DNA of 64,000 nt from Ureibacillus aquaedulcis (GCF_030418165.1 NZ_JAUHTQ010000004.1:62001-126000), one strand, 5' to 3'. Shown: positions 29,473 through 39,275, counted from the stretch's first letter. Program-made: numbers and translations. The notes: generated by a model not told the origin, from the sequence alone.

Positions 29473-31377
29473 ATGGATTTAACTAAAATTACCAGTCCAT
29501 CCTTTTTAAAAAGTATGACGAATAAAGAGCTGGAGTTATTAAGTCGTAAAATCCGCTCATTCCTGATTGAAAAATGTTCGATCACCGGCGGACATATAGG
29601 TCCTAATCTTGGTGTAGTTGAACTAACGATTGCTTTGCATAAAGCATTTAATAGTCCCAAGGATAAATTTCTATGGGATGTAGGACATCAAGCTTATGTT
29701 CATAAGATTTTGACTGGTCGTGCTGATCAGTTTGATACGTTACGTCAATATAAAGGCCTAAGCGGGTTTCCAAAACGCCTGGAGAGTGAACATGACGAAT
29801 GGGAAACTGGACATAGTTCAACTTCGCTATCAGCTGCCATGGGAATGGCCATTGCTCGAGATATTAAAAAAGAAAACAATTACGTTGTCCCAATTATCGG
29901 CGATGGTGCACTAACTGGTGGGATGGCTCTTGAGGCGCTAAATCATATTGGTCATGAGAAAAAGAATATGATTGTCATTTTAAATGATAATGAAATGTCG
30001 ATTGCCCCTAACGTTGGTGCACTGCACAGTATTTTAGGACGCCTGAGAACAGCAAAAGAGTATTCAAAAGCAAAAGAAGAACTGGAAGTATTAATGAAGA
30101 AGATTCCTGTATTAGGCGGGAAATTTGCAAGTACGGCTGAACGTGTAAAAGATAGTCTGAAATATCTTGTAGTTTCAGGTGTATTCTTTGAAGAAATGGG
30201 CTTCAAATATTTAGGTCCAATTGATGGTCATGATTTTGAAGCATTAGACAAAACATTAGAGTATGCGAAAAAAGTAAAAGGTCCTGTCATAGTTCATGTG
30301 ATTACCAAAAAAGGCAAGGGCTACAAACCGGCAGAAGAAGATACGGTAGGTACATGGCACGGTACGGGTCCTTATAAAATGGAAACAGGTGACTTTGTTA
30401 AATCGACGGTAAAGGGACCCGGATGGAGTAATCTGATTTCTGAATCCGTTCGCAAGCTTATGGAAAACGAAGAGAGAATTGTGGCGATCACTCCTGCAAT
30501 GCCCGTCGGTTCAAAAATGGAAGGTATACAGCGCGACTTCCCAAATCGTTTCTTTGACGTAGGGATAGCAGAGCAGCATGCTACGACAATGGCAGCTGGA
30601 ATAGCTACGCAAGGAATGAAACCATATTTGGCTATCTATTCTACATTCCTGCAGCGTGCATACGATCAAGTGCTGCATGATATTGCCAGACCGAATTTAA
30701 ATGTCGTTATCGGCATTGATCGTTCTGGATTGGTTGGAGCCGATGGTGAGACACACCAAGGCGTTTTTGATATTTCATTCCTGCGTCACTTGCCAAACAT
30801 GGTATTAATGATGCCTAAAGACGAAAATGAAGGTCAGCATATGGTCAAAACAGCATTTGAGTATAACGACGGCCCTATCGCATTGCGTTACCCACGAGGC
30901 AATGGTTTGGGGGTTCCGATGGATCAAGAAATGAAAACCATTCCAATCGGTAGCTGGGAAGTCTTAAAAGACGGCAAAGATGCTTGTATTTTAACATTCG
31001 GGACAACAATCCCTATGGCTATGGAAGCTGCAGAAGAATTGGCTTCCAAAGGTATCGATGTAAAAATCGTAAACGCCCGTTTTATTAAACCGCTTGATGA
31101 GGACATGCTGCATGAATTATTTGCTAAGAAAATGCCGATTTTAACAATCGAAGAAGCTATGCTTCAAGGTGGTTTTGGCAGTGCAGTGCTGGAATTTGCG
31201 AGTGAAAACAACTATTACGATGTTAAAGTGGATCGTATAGGGATACCTGACCAGTTTATTGAACAAGGAAGCGTCGACCTGTTATTGGAAGAAATTCATC
31301 TAACAAAAGAAGAAACAGTTGCCCGAATAGAGCGATTGGTAAAAAGCGACAAAGTAGTAGGTACGAAATTAGTATGA
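29473..31377 (+). CDS. dxs: 1-deoxy-D-xylulose-5-phosphate synthase
   Basis: A 634-residue thiamine-diphosphate enzyme that condenses pyruvate and glyceraldehyde-3-phosphate at the start of the MEP pathway. It shows [18 protein letters not shown], the ThDP motif [16 protein letters not shown]...ILNDN, and [16 protein letters not shown] 29473 has GTGTGAGAG upstream. Its stop overlaps the start of the TlyA-family gene. Confidence 0.97.
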   Translation: MDLTKITSPSFLKSMTNKELELLSRKIRSFLIEKCSITGGHIGPNLGVVELTIALHKAFNSPKDKFLWDVGHQAYVHKILTGRADQFDTLRQYKGLSGFPKRLESEHDEWETGHSSTSLSAAMGMAIARDIKKENNYVVPIIGDGALTGGMALEALNHIGHEKKNMIVILNDNEMSIAPNVGALHSILGRLRTAKEYSKAKEELEVLMKKIPVLGGKFASTAERVKDSLKYLVVSGVFFEEMGFKYLGPIDGHDFEALDKTLEYAKKVKGPVIVHVITKKGKGYKPAEEDTVGTWHGTGPYKMETGDFVKSTVKGPGWSNLISESVRKLMENEERIVAITPAMPVGSKMEGIQRDFPNRFFDVGIAEQHATTMAAGIATQGMKPYLAIYSTFLQRAYDQVLHDIARPNLNVVIGIDRSGLVGADGETHQGVFDISFLRHLPNMVLMMPKDENEGQHMVKTAFEYNDGPIALRYPRGNGLGVPMDQEMKTIPIGSWEVLKDGKDACILTFGTTIPMAMEAAEELASKGIDVKIVNARFIKPLDEDMLHELFAKKMPILTIEEAMLQGGFGSAVLEFASENNYYDVKVDRIGIPDQFIEQGSVDLLLEEIHLTKEETVARIERLVKSDKVVGTKLV

Positions 31378-32192
31378 CTAAACAACTAAAAGAACGAGTG
31401 GATATTTTGCTTGTCGAAAGAGGCCTATGTGAAACTCGCGAAAAAGCAAAACGTTCGATTATGGCTGGCCTTGTTTATTCCAATGAAACAAGGATTGATA
31501 AAGCCGGCGAAAAAATTTCAATTGATGCACCTTTGCAATTGAAAGGCTCACAATTAAAATATGTAAGTCGTGGCGGTCTTAAATTGGAGAAGGCGTTAGA
31601 AATTTTTGATATGTCTGTTTCGGGCAAACTGATGCTGGATATAGGTTCATCTACAGGCGGTTTTACTGATTGTGCCCTGCAAAATGGAGCAAAGCATTGT
31701 TATGCTCTTGATGTAGGTTCCAATCAGTTAGCCTGGAAAATCCGCTCCGATGAACGAGTAACGGTTATGGAAAAGACCAACTTCCGATACTCGAAGCCGG
31801 AAGACTTTACTGAAGGATTACCGGATTTTGCTACAATTGATGTTTCCTTTATTTCGTTATCACTGATACTACCAGTTTTAAAAACGATTTTGATTCCTGG
31901 TGGAGATGTCATGGCATTAGTCAAGCCGCAGTTTGAAGCTGGGAGAGAGAATGTCGGGAAGAAGGGGATAGTTCGTGATCCCAAAGTGCATCTGGATGTA
32001 CTTGAAGAAACCGCGAGTATGGCAACAAAACTTGGTTTTATCGTAAAGGATGCTTCGTATTCCCCTATCACCGGTGGAGAGGGGAATATCGAATTTCTCT
32101 TCCATTTGGTAAATCCTAAAGAAAACCAAGATGTTGCTCCCTTTACAAACTTTAAAGAGGTAGTAGAATCAGCTCATACTGAATTGAAATAA
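31374..32192 (+). CDS. yqxC: TlyA family rRNA (cytidine-2'-O)-methyltransferase YqxC
   Basis: A 272-residue protein with an S4 RNA-binding domain (about 5-65, [20 protein letters not shown]) and a SAM methyltransferase core with [19 protein letters not shown] and [11 protein letters not shown]. The relatives methylate rRNA; the older haemolysin label is not supported here. It overlaps dxs by four bases and lies upstream of argR, the conserved order. Confidence 0.93.
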   Translation: MTKQLKERVDILLVERGLCETREKAKRSIMAGLVYSNETRIDKAGEKISIDAPLQLKGSQLKYVSRGGLKLEKALEIFDMSVSGKLMLDIGSSTGGFTDCALQNGAKHCYALDVGSNQLAWKIRSDERVTVMEKTNFRYSKPEDFTEGLPDFATIDVSFISLSLILPVLKTILIPGGDVMALVKPQFEAGRENVGKKGIVRDPKVHLDVLEETASMATKLGFIVKDASYSPITGGEGNIEFLFHLVNPKENQDVAPFTNFKEVVESAHTELK

Positions 32193-32204
32193 GATTTAGT
32201 AGTG

Positions 32205-32244
32205 AAAGTGGGCGGCCCTGGAAATCAGGGTTGTCCACTTTTTC
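32205..32244 (+). terminator. Terminator between yqxC and argR
   Basis: AAAGTGGGCGGCCCTG (32205-32220) pairs with CAGGGTTGTCCACTTT (32226-32241), followed by TTTC. Confidence 0.85.
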
Positions 32245-32306
32245 TTGTGGTTTTTTAGGCGAGATGTTAGTATAAATATACATAAATATTCATAAGAGGT
32301 GAATGT

Positions 32307-32756
32307 ATGAACAAGGGTCAACGCCATATGCGCATACGGGAAATCGTAACAAATAATGAAATTGAAACACAGGATGATTTAGTAGATCGCTTAAAGCAAG
32401 CCGGGTATAACGTAACACAAGCAACAGTTTCGCGTGATATAAAAGAATTGCATCTCGTAAAGGTGCCGCTCCAGGATGGACGCTATAAATACAGTTTACC
32501 GGCAGATCAACGCTTTAACCCTTTACAGAAGCTGCAAAGAGCTTTAGCGGATTCATTTGTCAGTATTGATGGTGTTGCTCATTTTCTAATGTTAAAATCT
32601 TTGCCAGGCAACGGAAATGCGATAGCCGTGTTAATAGATCATCTAGAATGGGAAGAGATATTAGGGACCCTATCCGGCGATGATACCATCCTAATCATTT
32701 GCCGCCGTGAAGAAGACCGTGAAATGATTAAAGAGCGGATAATTGGATTAATTTAA
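32307..32756 (+). CDS. argR: Arginine repressor/activator ArgR (AhrC)
   Basis: A 149-residue hexameric arginine-sensing regulator. The N-terminal winged helix contains [20 protein letters not shown] and [12 protein letters not shown]. The C-terminal arginine-binding part includes [17 protein letters not shown] and the [10 protein letters not shown] region. AAGAGGTG precedes ATG 32307. Confidence 0.95.
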   Translation: MNKGQRHMRIREIVTNNEIETQDDLVDRLKQAGYNVTQATVSRDIKELHLVKVPLQDGRYKYSLPADQRFNPLQKLQRALADSFVSIDGVAHFLMLKSLPGNGNAIAVLIDHLEWEEILGTLSGDDTILIICRREEDREMIKERIIGLI

Positions 32757-32850
32757 TGATTGAAAAATAGTCCAGTGTTCCCGCAATGAACTATTGCATG
32801 AATAATTAGCTTGTACATAGTATAAAGCAAATTCAAGAGGTGATGTATGT

Positions 32851-34554
32851 TTGTTAAAAGAACTTAGTATTCGCAACTTTGCAATCATTGATGATTTAAC
32901 TGTGGACTTTTCCGAAGGACTAACCGTTTTAACAGGCGAAACAGGTGCAGGTAAATCCATTATAATTGACGCGGTTCATTTACTGGCGGGTGGACGAGCT
33001 TCACTTGAATTTATTAGACATGGTGCTAAAAAAGCAGAGTTGACTGGCCTATTCATGATTCTGAATGAAAAACACCCTATCCATGATAAGCTTCAGGAAT
33101 ATGGAATTGAATGTGAAGAAGAAATGATTATTCTTCGAAGGGATATCAACGAGAATGGGAAAAGTGTATGTCGTGTCAATGGAAAATTGGTTACACTATC
33201 AATCCTTCGAGAAATTGGCTCAACATTAATTGACATTCACGGGCAGCATGAAAGTCAGGAATTGATGGATGAAAAAAGGCATATCTTTTTACTTGATCAT
33301 TTTGCGCATGCTGAGTTAGCGCCAGTAAAAGAAAAATATACAGAAAAATATCAGGCATACAGGGAATTTAAGCGTGAAATTGCCTCAATCAGCTTGGATG
33401 AACAACGACTTGCTCAGCGCATTGATCTATATCAGTTCCAAATAAACGAGCTTGAAGAAGCGAGCCTGAAAATCGGTGAAGAGGAGCAGCTTGTTGAAGA
33501 ACGCAGACGTCTATCAAATTTCCATAAAATCTTTGAAAAAGCCAATATTGCCTATGAATCCATCTCCGGTGAATTAAAAGGCCTGGATCATATTGGTGAT
33601 GCGATGGGTGCGTTGGAGGATATTATCGAGTTAGATGAACAATTTAAAGAATCCTCCGAATCGGTTAGCTCCGCTTTTTATGCATTACAGGATGCTGCAT
33701 ACCAAATAAAAAATGTCCTGGATGACCTGGAATTTGACCCAGAACGTTTAAATGAAGTCGAACATCGTTTGGCACAGTATCAAACAATGAAAAGAAAGTA
33801 TGGAAATACGACCGAGGATATATTGAATTATTTTGAAAAAATCCAGGATGAGTTAATCCAATTGCAAAACCGTGACGAAACGATTCAAAATTACGAGAAA
33901 AAAATCAACATGATGGAAGAAGAGCTGGAACAGCTTGCACTATCGCTAACAAAGATTAGAAAACAAAGTGCACTAAAATTAAGTGAAGCCATCATGGTTC
34001 AATTGCGTGATCTACATATGGAAAAAGCGAAATTTATCGTTAATTTTGAAACCTTACATAGTTTTGATTCCAATGGGAAAGACTATGTATCATTCTATAT
34101 ATCAACAAATGTTGGTGAACCACCTAAATCTTTGCCAAAAATTGCATCAGGTGGAGAGTTATCCCGTATTATGTTGGCATTAAAAACGATGTTTTCTTCA
34201 TCAAACGGCATCACTTCCATCATCTTTGATGAAGTCGATACAGGAGTGAGCGGCCGGGTTGCACAAGCGATTGCCGAGAAGATTGCCGCGATTTCAATCG
34301 CCTCGCAAGTACTTTGCATTTCACATTTGCCGCAGGTCGCGGCAATGGCAGATCAGCATTATTTAATTCGTAAGCAGGTAGAGCAGAATAGAACCTATAC
34401 AACTGTTTCCAATATCGGTATACAAAATCGTGTAGAAGAGATTAGTCGTATGATGAGTGGGTCGGAAATAACCGACCTCACATTGCAACATGCTTCCGAA
34501 CTTTTAAAACTTGCCAATGTTCGAAAAGAAGAAATGAAAAAACTGATCGTTTAA
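32851..34554 (+). CDS. recN: DNA repair protein RecN
   Basis: A 567-residue SMC-like ATPase acting early in double-strand break repair. Walker A is LTGETGAGKSIIIDAV near residue 30. A long coiled-coil middle section follows, then the C-terminal signature KIASGGELSRIMLALK and Walker B ITSIIFDEVDTGVSG. TTG 32851 follows AGAGGTGATG. No clear LexA box was noticed just upstream. Confidence 0.96.
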   Translation: MLKELSIRNFAIIDDLTVDFSEGLTVLTGETGAGKSIIIDAVHLLAGGRASLEFIRHGAKKAELTGLFMILNEKHPIHDKLQEYGIECEEEMIILRRDINENGKSVCRVNGKLVTLSILREIGSTLIDIHGQHESQELMDEKRHIFLLDHFAHAELAPVKEKYTEKYQAYREFKREIASISLDEQRLAQRIDLYQFQINELEEASLKIGEEEQLVEERRRLSNFHKIFEKANIAYESISGELKGLDHIGDAMGALEDIIELDEQFKESSESVSSAFYALQDAAYQIKNVLDDLEFDPERLNEVEHRLAQYQTMKRKYGNTTEDILNYFEKIQDELIQLQNRDETIQNYEKKINMMEEELEQLALSLTKIRKQSALKLSEAIMVQLRDLHMEKAKFIVNFETLHSFDSNGKDYVSFYISTNVGEPPKSLPKIASGGELSRIMLALKTMFSSSNGITSIIFDEVDTGVSGRVAQAIAEKIAAISIASQVLCISHLPQVAAMADQHYLIRKQVEQNRTYTTVSNIGIQNRVEEISRMMSGSEITDLTLQHASELLKLANVRKEEMKKLIV

Positions 34555-34603
34555 ATTCAATATAATGCATTTTTGTTAAATAATATTTGTCCAATGAATT
34601 CTG

Positions 34604-34634
34604 GGAGTAGTTAGAACGATAGCTACTCCTTTAT
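34604..34634 (+). terminator. Terminator after recN
   Basis: GGAGTAG (34604-34610) pairs with CTACTCC (34623-34629), followed by TTTATTCC. The T-run is imperfect. Confidence 0.65.
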
Positions 34635-34731
34635 TCCACCTTTTTTAAGTATTACACGACAAATATTTACCTCTCATTATTGATGTACAAGTGACACATA
34701 GTAAATGTACAAATCTTAAAGGAGGTGGACT

Positions 34732-35682
34732 ATGAAGTGCCATTTGCGTAATCTGTTTACGTTTATCATACTCATGGTATTCATTTTATCGCCAAATGCG
34801 GAAGCCTTTGCGAAGAAATTAATACCGATGGGTGAATCGATTGGGATACAGTTGCAATTGCCATTTGTTTACGTTGCCCATGATGTGCTCCTGCCAAATG
34901 GTCAGTGGCTGAAAAAAGGTGACGTAATTAAGGGAATAAACGGTTCGGAAGTATCATCAGTTGATAAAATTAAACAGCAGTTAGGCACCAAAGAGCTTAC
35001 ATTATCCGTTAAGCAAAAAGCACAGGAACAACGCGATATTTCGCTGACGAGCGAGCAGGCAAACAATATTTTGCCCTTTTTGAAAGATGAAACGGATGGC
35101 ATCGGGACATTAACCTTTATAGATCCAGAATCGAAACAATACGGCGCTTTGGGTCATCAGATAATAGATGGTGTTTTAAATGAACCACCAGACTTTACAG
35201 ATGGATCTATATTTTTAGCTTCCATTGAACAAATAAAGAAGAGCAGTCCGGGCAATCCTGGTTATAAAATTTCTGTAATAGAAAATAATAATGTTCGATT
35301 AGGGAATGTAAAATCGAATGATTTATATGGTATTTTCGGCAGCTGGGAGAGCGAAATAAAAAACAACCTGCGAAAACCAATCGAAATAATGAAAGATGAA
35401 GAAATAGCGTTAGGCAAAGCTGAAATTTATACAGCTATCGAGGGTTCCGAAGTAGAGGCCTTTGAAGTTGAAATTGTGAAGATTGAAGATAACTTTTTAC
35501 AATTTCTTGTAACCGATAAAGAGCTCCTTGAAAAAACAGGTGGAATTCTGCAAGGAATGAGTGGGAGCCCTGTTATTCAGAATGGCCAATTTGTTGGTGC
35601 CGTTACCCACATGTTTGTCGAACAGCCTTCCAAAGGTGCTGCGATAACGGTAAATGAAATGTTGAAGAAAAAGCCAAAATAA
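34732..35682 (+). CDS. spoIVB: SpoIVB signalling peptidase
   Basis: A 316-residue S55 serine peptidase made in the forespore, which cuts SpoIVFA to release active sigma-K in the mother cell. It has a signal-like N-terminal helix (about 7-25), a PDZ domain (about 35-100) and a peptidase domain with His142 (YGALGHQI), Asp262 (LVTDKE) and the serine loop GMSGSPVIQNGQFVGAVTH. It is about 110 residues shorter than in B. subtilis, mostly at the N-terminus. It lies between recN and spo0A as expected. Confidence 0.93.
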   Translation: MKCHLRNLFTFIILMVFILSPNAEAFAKKLIPMGESIGIQLQLPFVYVAHDVLLPNGQWLKKGDVIKGINGSEVSSVDKIKQQLGTKELTLSVKQKAQEQRDISLTSEQANNILPFLKDETDGIGTLTFIDPESKQYGALGHQIIDGVLNEPPDFTDGSIFLASIEQIKKSSPGNPGYKISVIENNNVRLGNVKSNDLYGIFGSWESEIKNNLRKPIEIMKDEEIALGKAEIYTAIEGSEVEAFEVEIVKIEDNFLQFLVTDKELLEKTGGILQGMSGSPVIQNGQFVGAVTHMFVEQPSKGAAITVNEMLKKKPK

Positions 35683-35692
35683 GATTTAAAAG

Positions 35693-35739
35693 GGAAAAAG
35701 ACTATATTTTTTAAAACTATAGTCTTTTTCCTTTTTTTT
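35693..35739 (+). terminator. Terminator after spoIVB
   Basis: GGAAAAAGACTATA (35693-35706) pairs with TATAGTCTTTTTCC (35718-35731), followed by eight T residues. Confidence 0.9.
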
Positions 35740-35870
35740 TATTAAAATAAAGCTTATATATATTTGAAAATTGACGTTTAAGAAAGTTATTCATAAAATA
35801 ATGTCGATTCAGCAAGAAACAATCCTACTACATAATTATTTTTAATTTAAAAAAAGGTTTTTCCTCAAAA

Positions 35871-35945
35871 TTGTCGAAAATAGTGTTGTCAAGTATAGTA
35901 AATATGTGGCATAAATTGAAATGGGATACTATTAAAGTAGAATAT
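35871..35945 (+). promoter_or_regulatory. spo0A promoter region with 0A-box-like sites
   Basis: TTGTCGAAA at 35871-35879 matches the Spo0A recognition core TGTCGAA, and GTTGTCAAG at 35885-35893 is a second, weaker match that also reads as a -35 (TTGTCA). CATAAA at 35910 could pair with that -35. GTAGAATAT at 35937-35945 resembles a sigma-H -10, but the only G-rich -35 candidate is too close. Autoregulation by Spo0A is known in Bacillus and is inferred here. Confidence 0.5.
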
Positions 35946-35975
35946 GTGTTGTTTATAATCTAAGGGGGAATTTTT

Positions 35976-36767
35976 TTGGCGAAAGTAAGAGTGGCAATAG
36001 CCGACGATAACCGAGATTTAGTTAGAACGATGGAGCAATTTTTTGAAAACCATCCTGAAATTGAAGTAGTGGCAACTGCATCAAATGGTAAACTTTGTAT
36101 TAAGATGTTAGAAGAATTTCATCCAGACGTTTTACTCCTAGATATTATTATGCCTCATTTGGATGGTCTCGGCGTACTTGAAGCAATGTATAGCGATGAT
36201 GGCCTTGCAAAAACGCAAGTGATCATGCTTACTGCCTTCGGACAAGAGGACGTCATGAAACAAGCGGTTACATATGGCGCTTCATACTTTATGTTAAAAC
36301 CATTTGAGTTTGACCAACTCGTGCAAAAAATCCTGCATTGTGCCGGCCAGAAAGTAGAAAGTGTAAAAAGGCAAAGCATCCTTCAACCAGAAGGACAAGC
36401 TAAAGTAAATCAGCGTCAGTTAGATACAACAATTACGGCCATTATCAAAGAAATCGGTGTCCCAGCACATATTAAAGGATATTCTTACTTAAGAGAAGCG
36501 ATCCAAATGGTGTACTATGATATTGAATTATTAGGTTCGGTTACAAAAATTCTATACCCTGAAATCGCAAAGAAATTTGGCACAACGCCATCACGTGTGG
36601 AGCGTGCCATCCGCCATGCCATCGAAGTGGCCTGGAACCGGGGCAATTACGAATCCATTTCGCAAATGTTCGGCTACACAGTGCACCACCTAAAATCTAA
36701 ACCAACAAACTCAGAATTCATCGCCATGATTGCGGACAAAATCCGTATTGAATTGGTGGCTTCGTAA
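35976..36767 (+). CDS. spo0A: Spo0A, master regulator of sporulation
   Basis: A 263-residue response regulator. The receiver domain (1-120) has the acidic pair in IADDNRD, the phospho-acceptor Asp56 in VLLLDIIMP, the Thr of MLTAFGQ and the Lys of MLKPFEF. The DNA-binding domain contains [20 protein letters not shown]. The start is TTG with AAGGGGG upstream. The last 18 codons (from about 36711) lie in a sequence repeated at 51468-51525, which marks the attachment site of the following mobile element. The reading frame and protein end are preserved, but part of the 3' end may be supplied by element DNA. Confidence 0.97.
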   Translation: MAKVRVAIADDNRDLVRTMEQFFENHPEIEVVATASNGKLCIKMLEEFHPDVLLLDIIMPHLDGLGVLEAMYSDDGLAKTQVIMLTAFGQEDVMKQAVTYGASYFMLKPFEFDQLVQKILHCAGQKVESVKRQSILQPEGQAKVNQRQLDTTITAIIKEIGVPAHIKGYSYLREAIQMVYYDIELLGSVTKILYPEIAKKFGTTPSRVERAIRHAIEVAWNRGNYESISQMFGYTVHHLKSKPTNSEFIAMIADKIRIELVAS

Positions 36768-36925
36768 GTATTGGTATGACTGGGTTTGTAGATGATAGAG
36801 AACCAATAAACTTTGAATAATTATACTCAACATCAATTTTTAATCCAATAAACTTTTGAGTAAACGACCAATGAACTTTTTTATTCGTTGGTTGTTTTTA
36901 TTTTGTTTAGGAGTTGATGAATTGA
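36710..36925 (+). repeat. Left attachment site and flanking repeat (attL)
   Basis: The last spo0A codons, its terminator and the ribosome-site region of the integrase recur at 51467-51665. The first 30 bases (36710-36739) are identical in both copies. After that come three scattered changes within the coding part that are all synonymous (AAA/AAG, ATC/ATT, TCG/TCT) and a stop change TAA/TGA. The non-coding part is clearly similar with substitutions and about 13 bases missing from the right copy. Recombination most likely took place in the identical 30 bases. Confidence 0.85.
36867..36899 (+). terminator. spo0A terminator within attL
   Basis: ACCAATGAA (36867-36875) pairs with TTCGTTGGT (36884-36892), followed by a T-run. 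The equivalent hairpin in the right copy is ACCAATGAAT (51608-51617) with ATTCATTGGT (51624-51633), so each junction keeps a terminator. Confidence 0.8.
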
Positions 36926-37899
36926 AACTGACAGAACTTGAATTTTACTTAGAAGACTTTTTAATTTACTGCCAATCGAGAAACTTATCTAACAAAACAA
37001 TATCTTCATATGAACAATCATTAAAATTATTCATTGTATACTTAAAAAATGAACAGGAGATTGAGGAACCTGAAAAAGTAAAATCCGGACATATTCGACA
37101 ATATATAAAATATTGTCAAGAACGTGGAAAATATACAGTAGTAGCTAGTGAAAAAAGTCGTCAAATAAACCATCCACAAAATAGAACTGATTATAAAAAG
37201 ACAATCAGCAATATCACAATTAATAATTACATTCGGATTATAAAAGTATTTTTTAATTGGCTTCATAAAGAAGGAGAAATAAGGAAGAATCCAGTTGAAA
37301 ATATCGAGAAAATAAAAACAGTTAGAAGAAAGAAAGTAGAAATAACCGAGAAAGAATTTAGAGCACTACTTGAAGAATTTGATTATACAAAATTTCACGG
37401 TTACAGAAACAAAATAATTGTAATGTTGCTCCAAGACACAGGAATGCGTATAAGTGAGACATTAGCCTTGAAGGTAGATAATATTGACTTTAAACATCGA
37501 ATGATTCTAGTAACTAAAACAAAGGGCAAAAAAGAGAGATATGTTTTCTTCTCACAACAAATGAATCGAGAATTAAGACATTATATCCAATTCAAAGAAA
37601 GGTACACTTCCTCAAGCCTATTATTCCCAACAATGAGGAATACAGAAATGAGTGTACATTCCTTTGAAAAGCAATTAAAACAAGTAGCAAGTCGAATTGA
37701 ATTGTCAGTTCATCCACATCAAATTCGAAATAATTTTGCGAGGCAGTATCTGATGAATGGCGGCGATATTTATACACTTAGTAGGATATTGGGCCATAGT
37801 TCTGTAAAAGTCACAGAAGAAGCATACTTAGATTTGACAGATGAAGAAATAGCGAAGAAATACCATAACCATTCACCTTTAGCAAAATGGAGGATATAG
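36922..37899 (+). CDS. int: Tyrosine recombinase (integrase) of the element
   Basis: A 325-residue site-specific recombinase. A SAM-like core-binding domain (about 5-120) contains LSNKTISSYEQSLKLFIVYL. The catalytic domain has Arg176 (DTGMRISETL), a Lys in TKTKGKKER, His266-x-x-Arg269 (HPHQIRNNF), His292 (ILGHSSVKVTEEAY) and the nucleophile Tyr302. All key residues are present. TTG 36922 with TTTAGGAG eight bases upstream is preferred over an ATG at 36856 that would overlap the spo0A terminator. It lies just inside attL, typical of an integrase next to its own site. Confidence 0.93.
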   Translation: MKLTELEFYLEDFLIYCQSRNLSNKTISSYEQSLKLFIVYLKNEQEIEEPEKVKSGHIRQYIKYCQERGKYTVVASEKSRQINHPQNRTDYKKTISNITINNYIRIIKVFFNWLHKEGEIRKNPVENIEKIKTVRRKKVEITEKEFRALLEEFDYTKFHGYRNKIIVMLLQDTGMRISETLALKVDNIDFKHRMILVTKTKGKKERYVFFSQQMNRELRHYIQFKERYTSSSLLFPTMRNTEMSVHSFEKQLKQVASRIELSVHPHQIRNNFARQYLMNGGDIYTLSRILGHSSVKVTEEAYLDLTDEEIAKKYHNHSPLAKWRI

Positions 37900-37921
37900 G
37901 ATATTTTTACCAAAGAGAAGA

Positions 37922-37950
37922 TTTACTATCGAACAAATGTTTGTTATAAT
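37922..37950 (+). promoter_or_regulatory. SOS-type promoter: LexA box between -35 and -10
   Basis: TTTACT (37922-37927), a 17-base spacer and TATAAT (37945-37950, with upstream TG) form a strong sigma-A promoter. The spacer holds CGAACAAATGTTTG (37930-37943), one base from the Gram-positive LexA consensus CGAAC-N4-GTTCG. LexA bound there would block the promoter, so damage should switch on the replication gene downstream. The leader 37990-38090 has a loose TGTCT/AGACA inverted repeat. Confidence 0.7.
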
Positions 37951-38114
37951 AAATATATACGCTTTAACGCACTAATAAACTAAAGTGTTGTTGAAAATAA
38001 AAATCCCTGTCTACATGAGTTGGTCGCTCAGACAAGGATAAGTCATAAAACAGAAGTATTCTGCTACAATTAATTTTAGTAGTTCTCCTTCTGTTTGTCA
38101 AAGGAGAGAATAAA

Positions 38115-38990
38115 GTGAAATTATTATCAATGTTAGGTGGAAATGCTTTCGTAATGTTTAACAAAGAACTTGCTCATGAAGTATCAGTAAATGGAGCAAT
38201 TATTTTTGGACAACTTTGTTCAAGCTATGAAAGTTTTGGTAGTAAGAATATGCTTACTAAATATCAAGGAAAAGAATATTTCTTTTTAACAAGTGAGGTT
38301 CTTGAAGAAGAAACTGCACTTTCATACAAACAGCAATTGAAAGCTACTAAAGATCTAGAAGAAGCTGGATATATTGAAACTGTTATTATGGGTCAACCAG
38401 CAAAGAAATTCTTTCATATTACAGATAAAATATTTGGACAGTTCAGCTCTGACAAAAAGGAAAACCTGAAAGAGATCGAGGATGTTGATGTAGCACCAGT
38501 CAAGGAAATTTTCAGCTCGGACGAAAGGGAAACCCTAGGTGTGACAAAAGAGCATCGCAAGCCTTTACCTTTTGGCCCAACATATAAAGAAATAAATAAA
38601 AAAGAAAAAGATAAAAATAATAAAGATAATTACAATTGTAATTACAAGGAATCCTTAGATGCTAATCAATTTAGTATCTTATTAAAAGATGCTTGTAATG
38701 AGCTTTATACAACATTTGCATCTGGAAGATACTCAAAAAAGAAATGGAGTACACTTGTCGATATTTTTGTTAGTGACTCGATTCAAAGTAAATATCATGA
38801 AAGAGTTCCAGAAGACAAGGTGTTGGGATTTGCTTTTAAATGCCTAGAAAAGATTGCTGATAACACAGACTACAAGAATTCTGACGATTTTAAAGAGTAT
38901 CAAGAAGCTATGATAGAATTATCGAGGAGTTCTACTCCAAGAAATACTTTTAACCCGAATACTCCAAATTACGATTGGCTAAACAATTAA
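38115..38990 (+). CDS. Replication initiator-like protein with N-terminal winged helix
   Basis: A 291-residue protein. The N-terminal 110 residues look like the winged-helix domain of plasmid/phage replication initiators: a start FVMFNKELAHEVSVNGAIIF, ending FHITDKIFGQF. A Lys/Asn-rich linker (about 165-178) follows, then a helical C-terminal domain with SKKKWSTLVDIFVSD. GTG 38115 follows AAGGAG. It is the first gene after the LexA-box promoter. Iteron-like repeats and a palindrome inside the gene suggest it binds its own coding sequence. The exact family is not certain. Confidence 0.6.
   Translation: MKLLSMLGGNAFVMFNKELAHEVSVNGAIIFGQLCSSYESFGSKNMLTKYQGKEYFFLTSEVLEEETALSYKQQLKATKDLEEAGYIETVIMGQPAKKFFHITDKIFGQFSSDKKENLKEIEDVDVAPVKEIFSSDERETLGVTKEHRKPLPFGPTYKEINKKEKDKNNKDNYNCNYKESLDANQFSILLKDACNELYTTFASGRYSKKKWSTLVDIFVSDSIQSKYHERVPEDKVLGFAFKCLEKIADNTDYKNSDDFKEYQEAMIELSRSSTPRNTFNPNTPNYDWLNN
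38442..38644 (+). other. Candidate replication origin inside the initiator gene
   Basis: Two 26-base direct repeats beginning TTCAGCTC (38442-38467 and 38511-38536) match at 22 positions. They are followed by a very A-rich stretch (38585-38626) and a perfect 18-bp palindrome TAATTACAATTGTAATTA (38627-38644). Iterons beside an AT-rich unwinding region within or next to the initiator gene are common in Gram-positive satellites and phages. The repeats also encode similar peptides (FSSDKKENL/FSSDERETL), so a protein-level repeat is possible. Confidence 0.4.
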
Positions 38991-39079
38991 GTAGTGTCTT
39001 GGATGTTCAGATTGGGTTATATGAGCTTTTAGATTAAAAGTTGAATATATTCTATTACAAGAGGGAATTGGGCGCAAAT

Positions 39080-39241
39080 ATGAATGAGAATAACCAAAAA
39101 CATATTGTAAATGTTAAAATCGAATTAGAATTAAAAGTTGAAAATAAAAAATATTCCTATGAAGAAGTAAGAGAAATAATAGGGAAAAATATGGATGATG
39201 TTGAACGTTTTAAATTAGTTAATGCTATAAAGAATTTTTAA
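39080..39241 (+). CDS. Small protein of the element, unknown
   Basis: A 54-residue protein (MNENNQKHIVNVKIELELKV...) ending IGKNMDDVERFKLVNAIKNF. No family is recognised. ATG 39080 is used, although an upstream TTG at 39041 keeps the frame open, because GAGGG lies only a short way before. Charged, soluble and helical at its C-terminus. Its place between the initiator and the other small genes suggests an accessory replication or regulation role, but this is inference only. Confidence 0.45.
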   Translation: MNENNQKHIVNVKIELELKVENKKYSYEEVREIIGKNMDDVERFKLVNAIKNF

Positions 39242-39275
39242 CTATGAAACCAAACAAAAAAAGGAGCAAAACCAA

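Noticed and set aside
31374-32192. Haemolysin function for the TlyA-family gene
   Set aside because: The S4 plus methyltransferase layout supports rRNA methylation; the haemolysin name is historical.
35921-35945. A complete sigma-H promoter for spo0A
   Set aside because: GTAGAATAT fits the -10, but the only -35-like ATGGGATAC is about seven bases away rather than 11-12.
36856-36921. Longer N-terminus for the integrase from ATG 36856
   Set aside because: It would run through the spo0A terminator and has no ribosome site; TTG 36922 has TTTAGGAG at good spacing.
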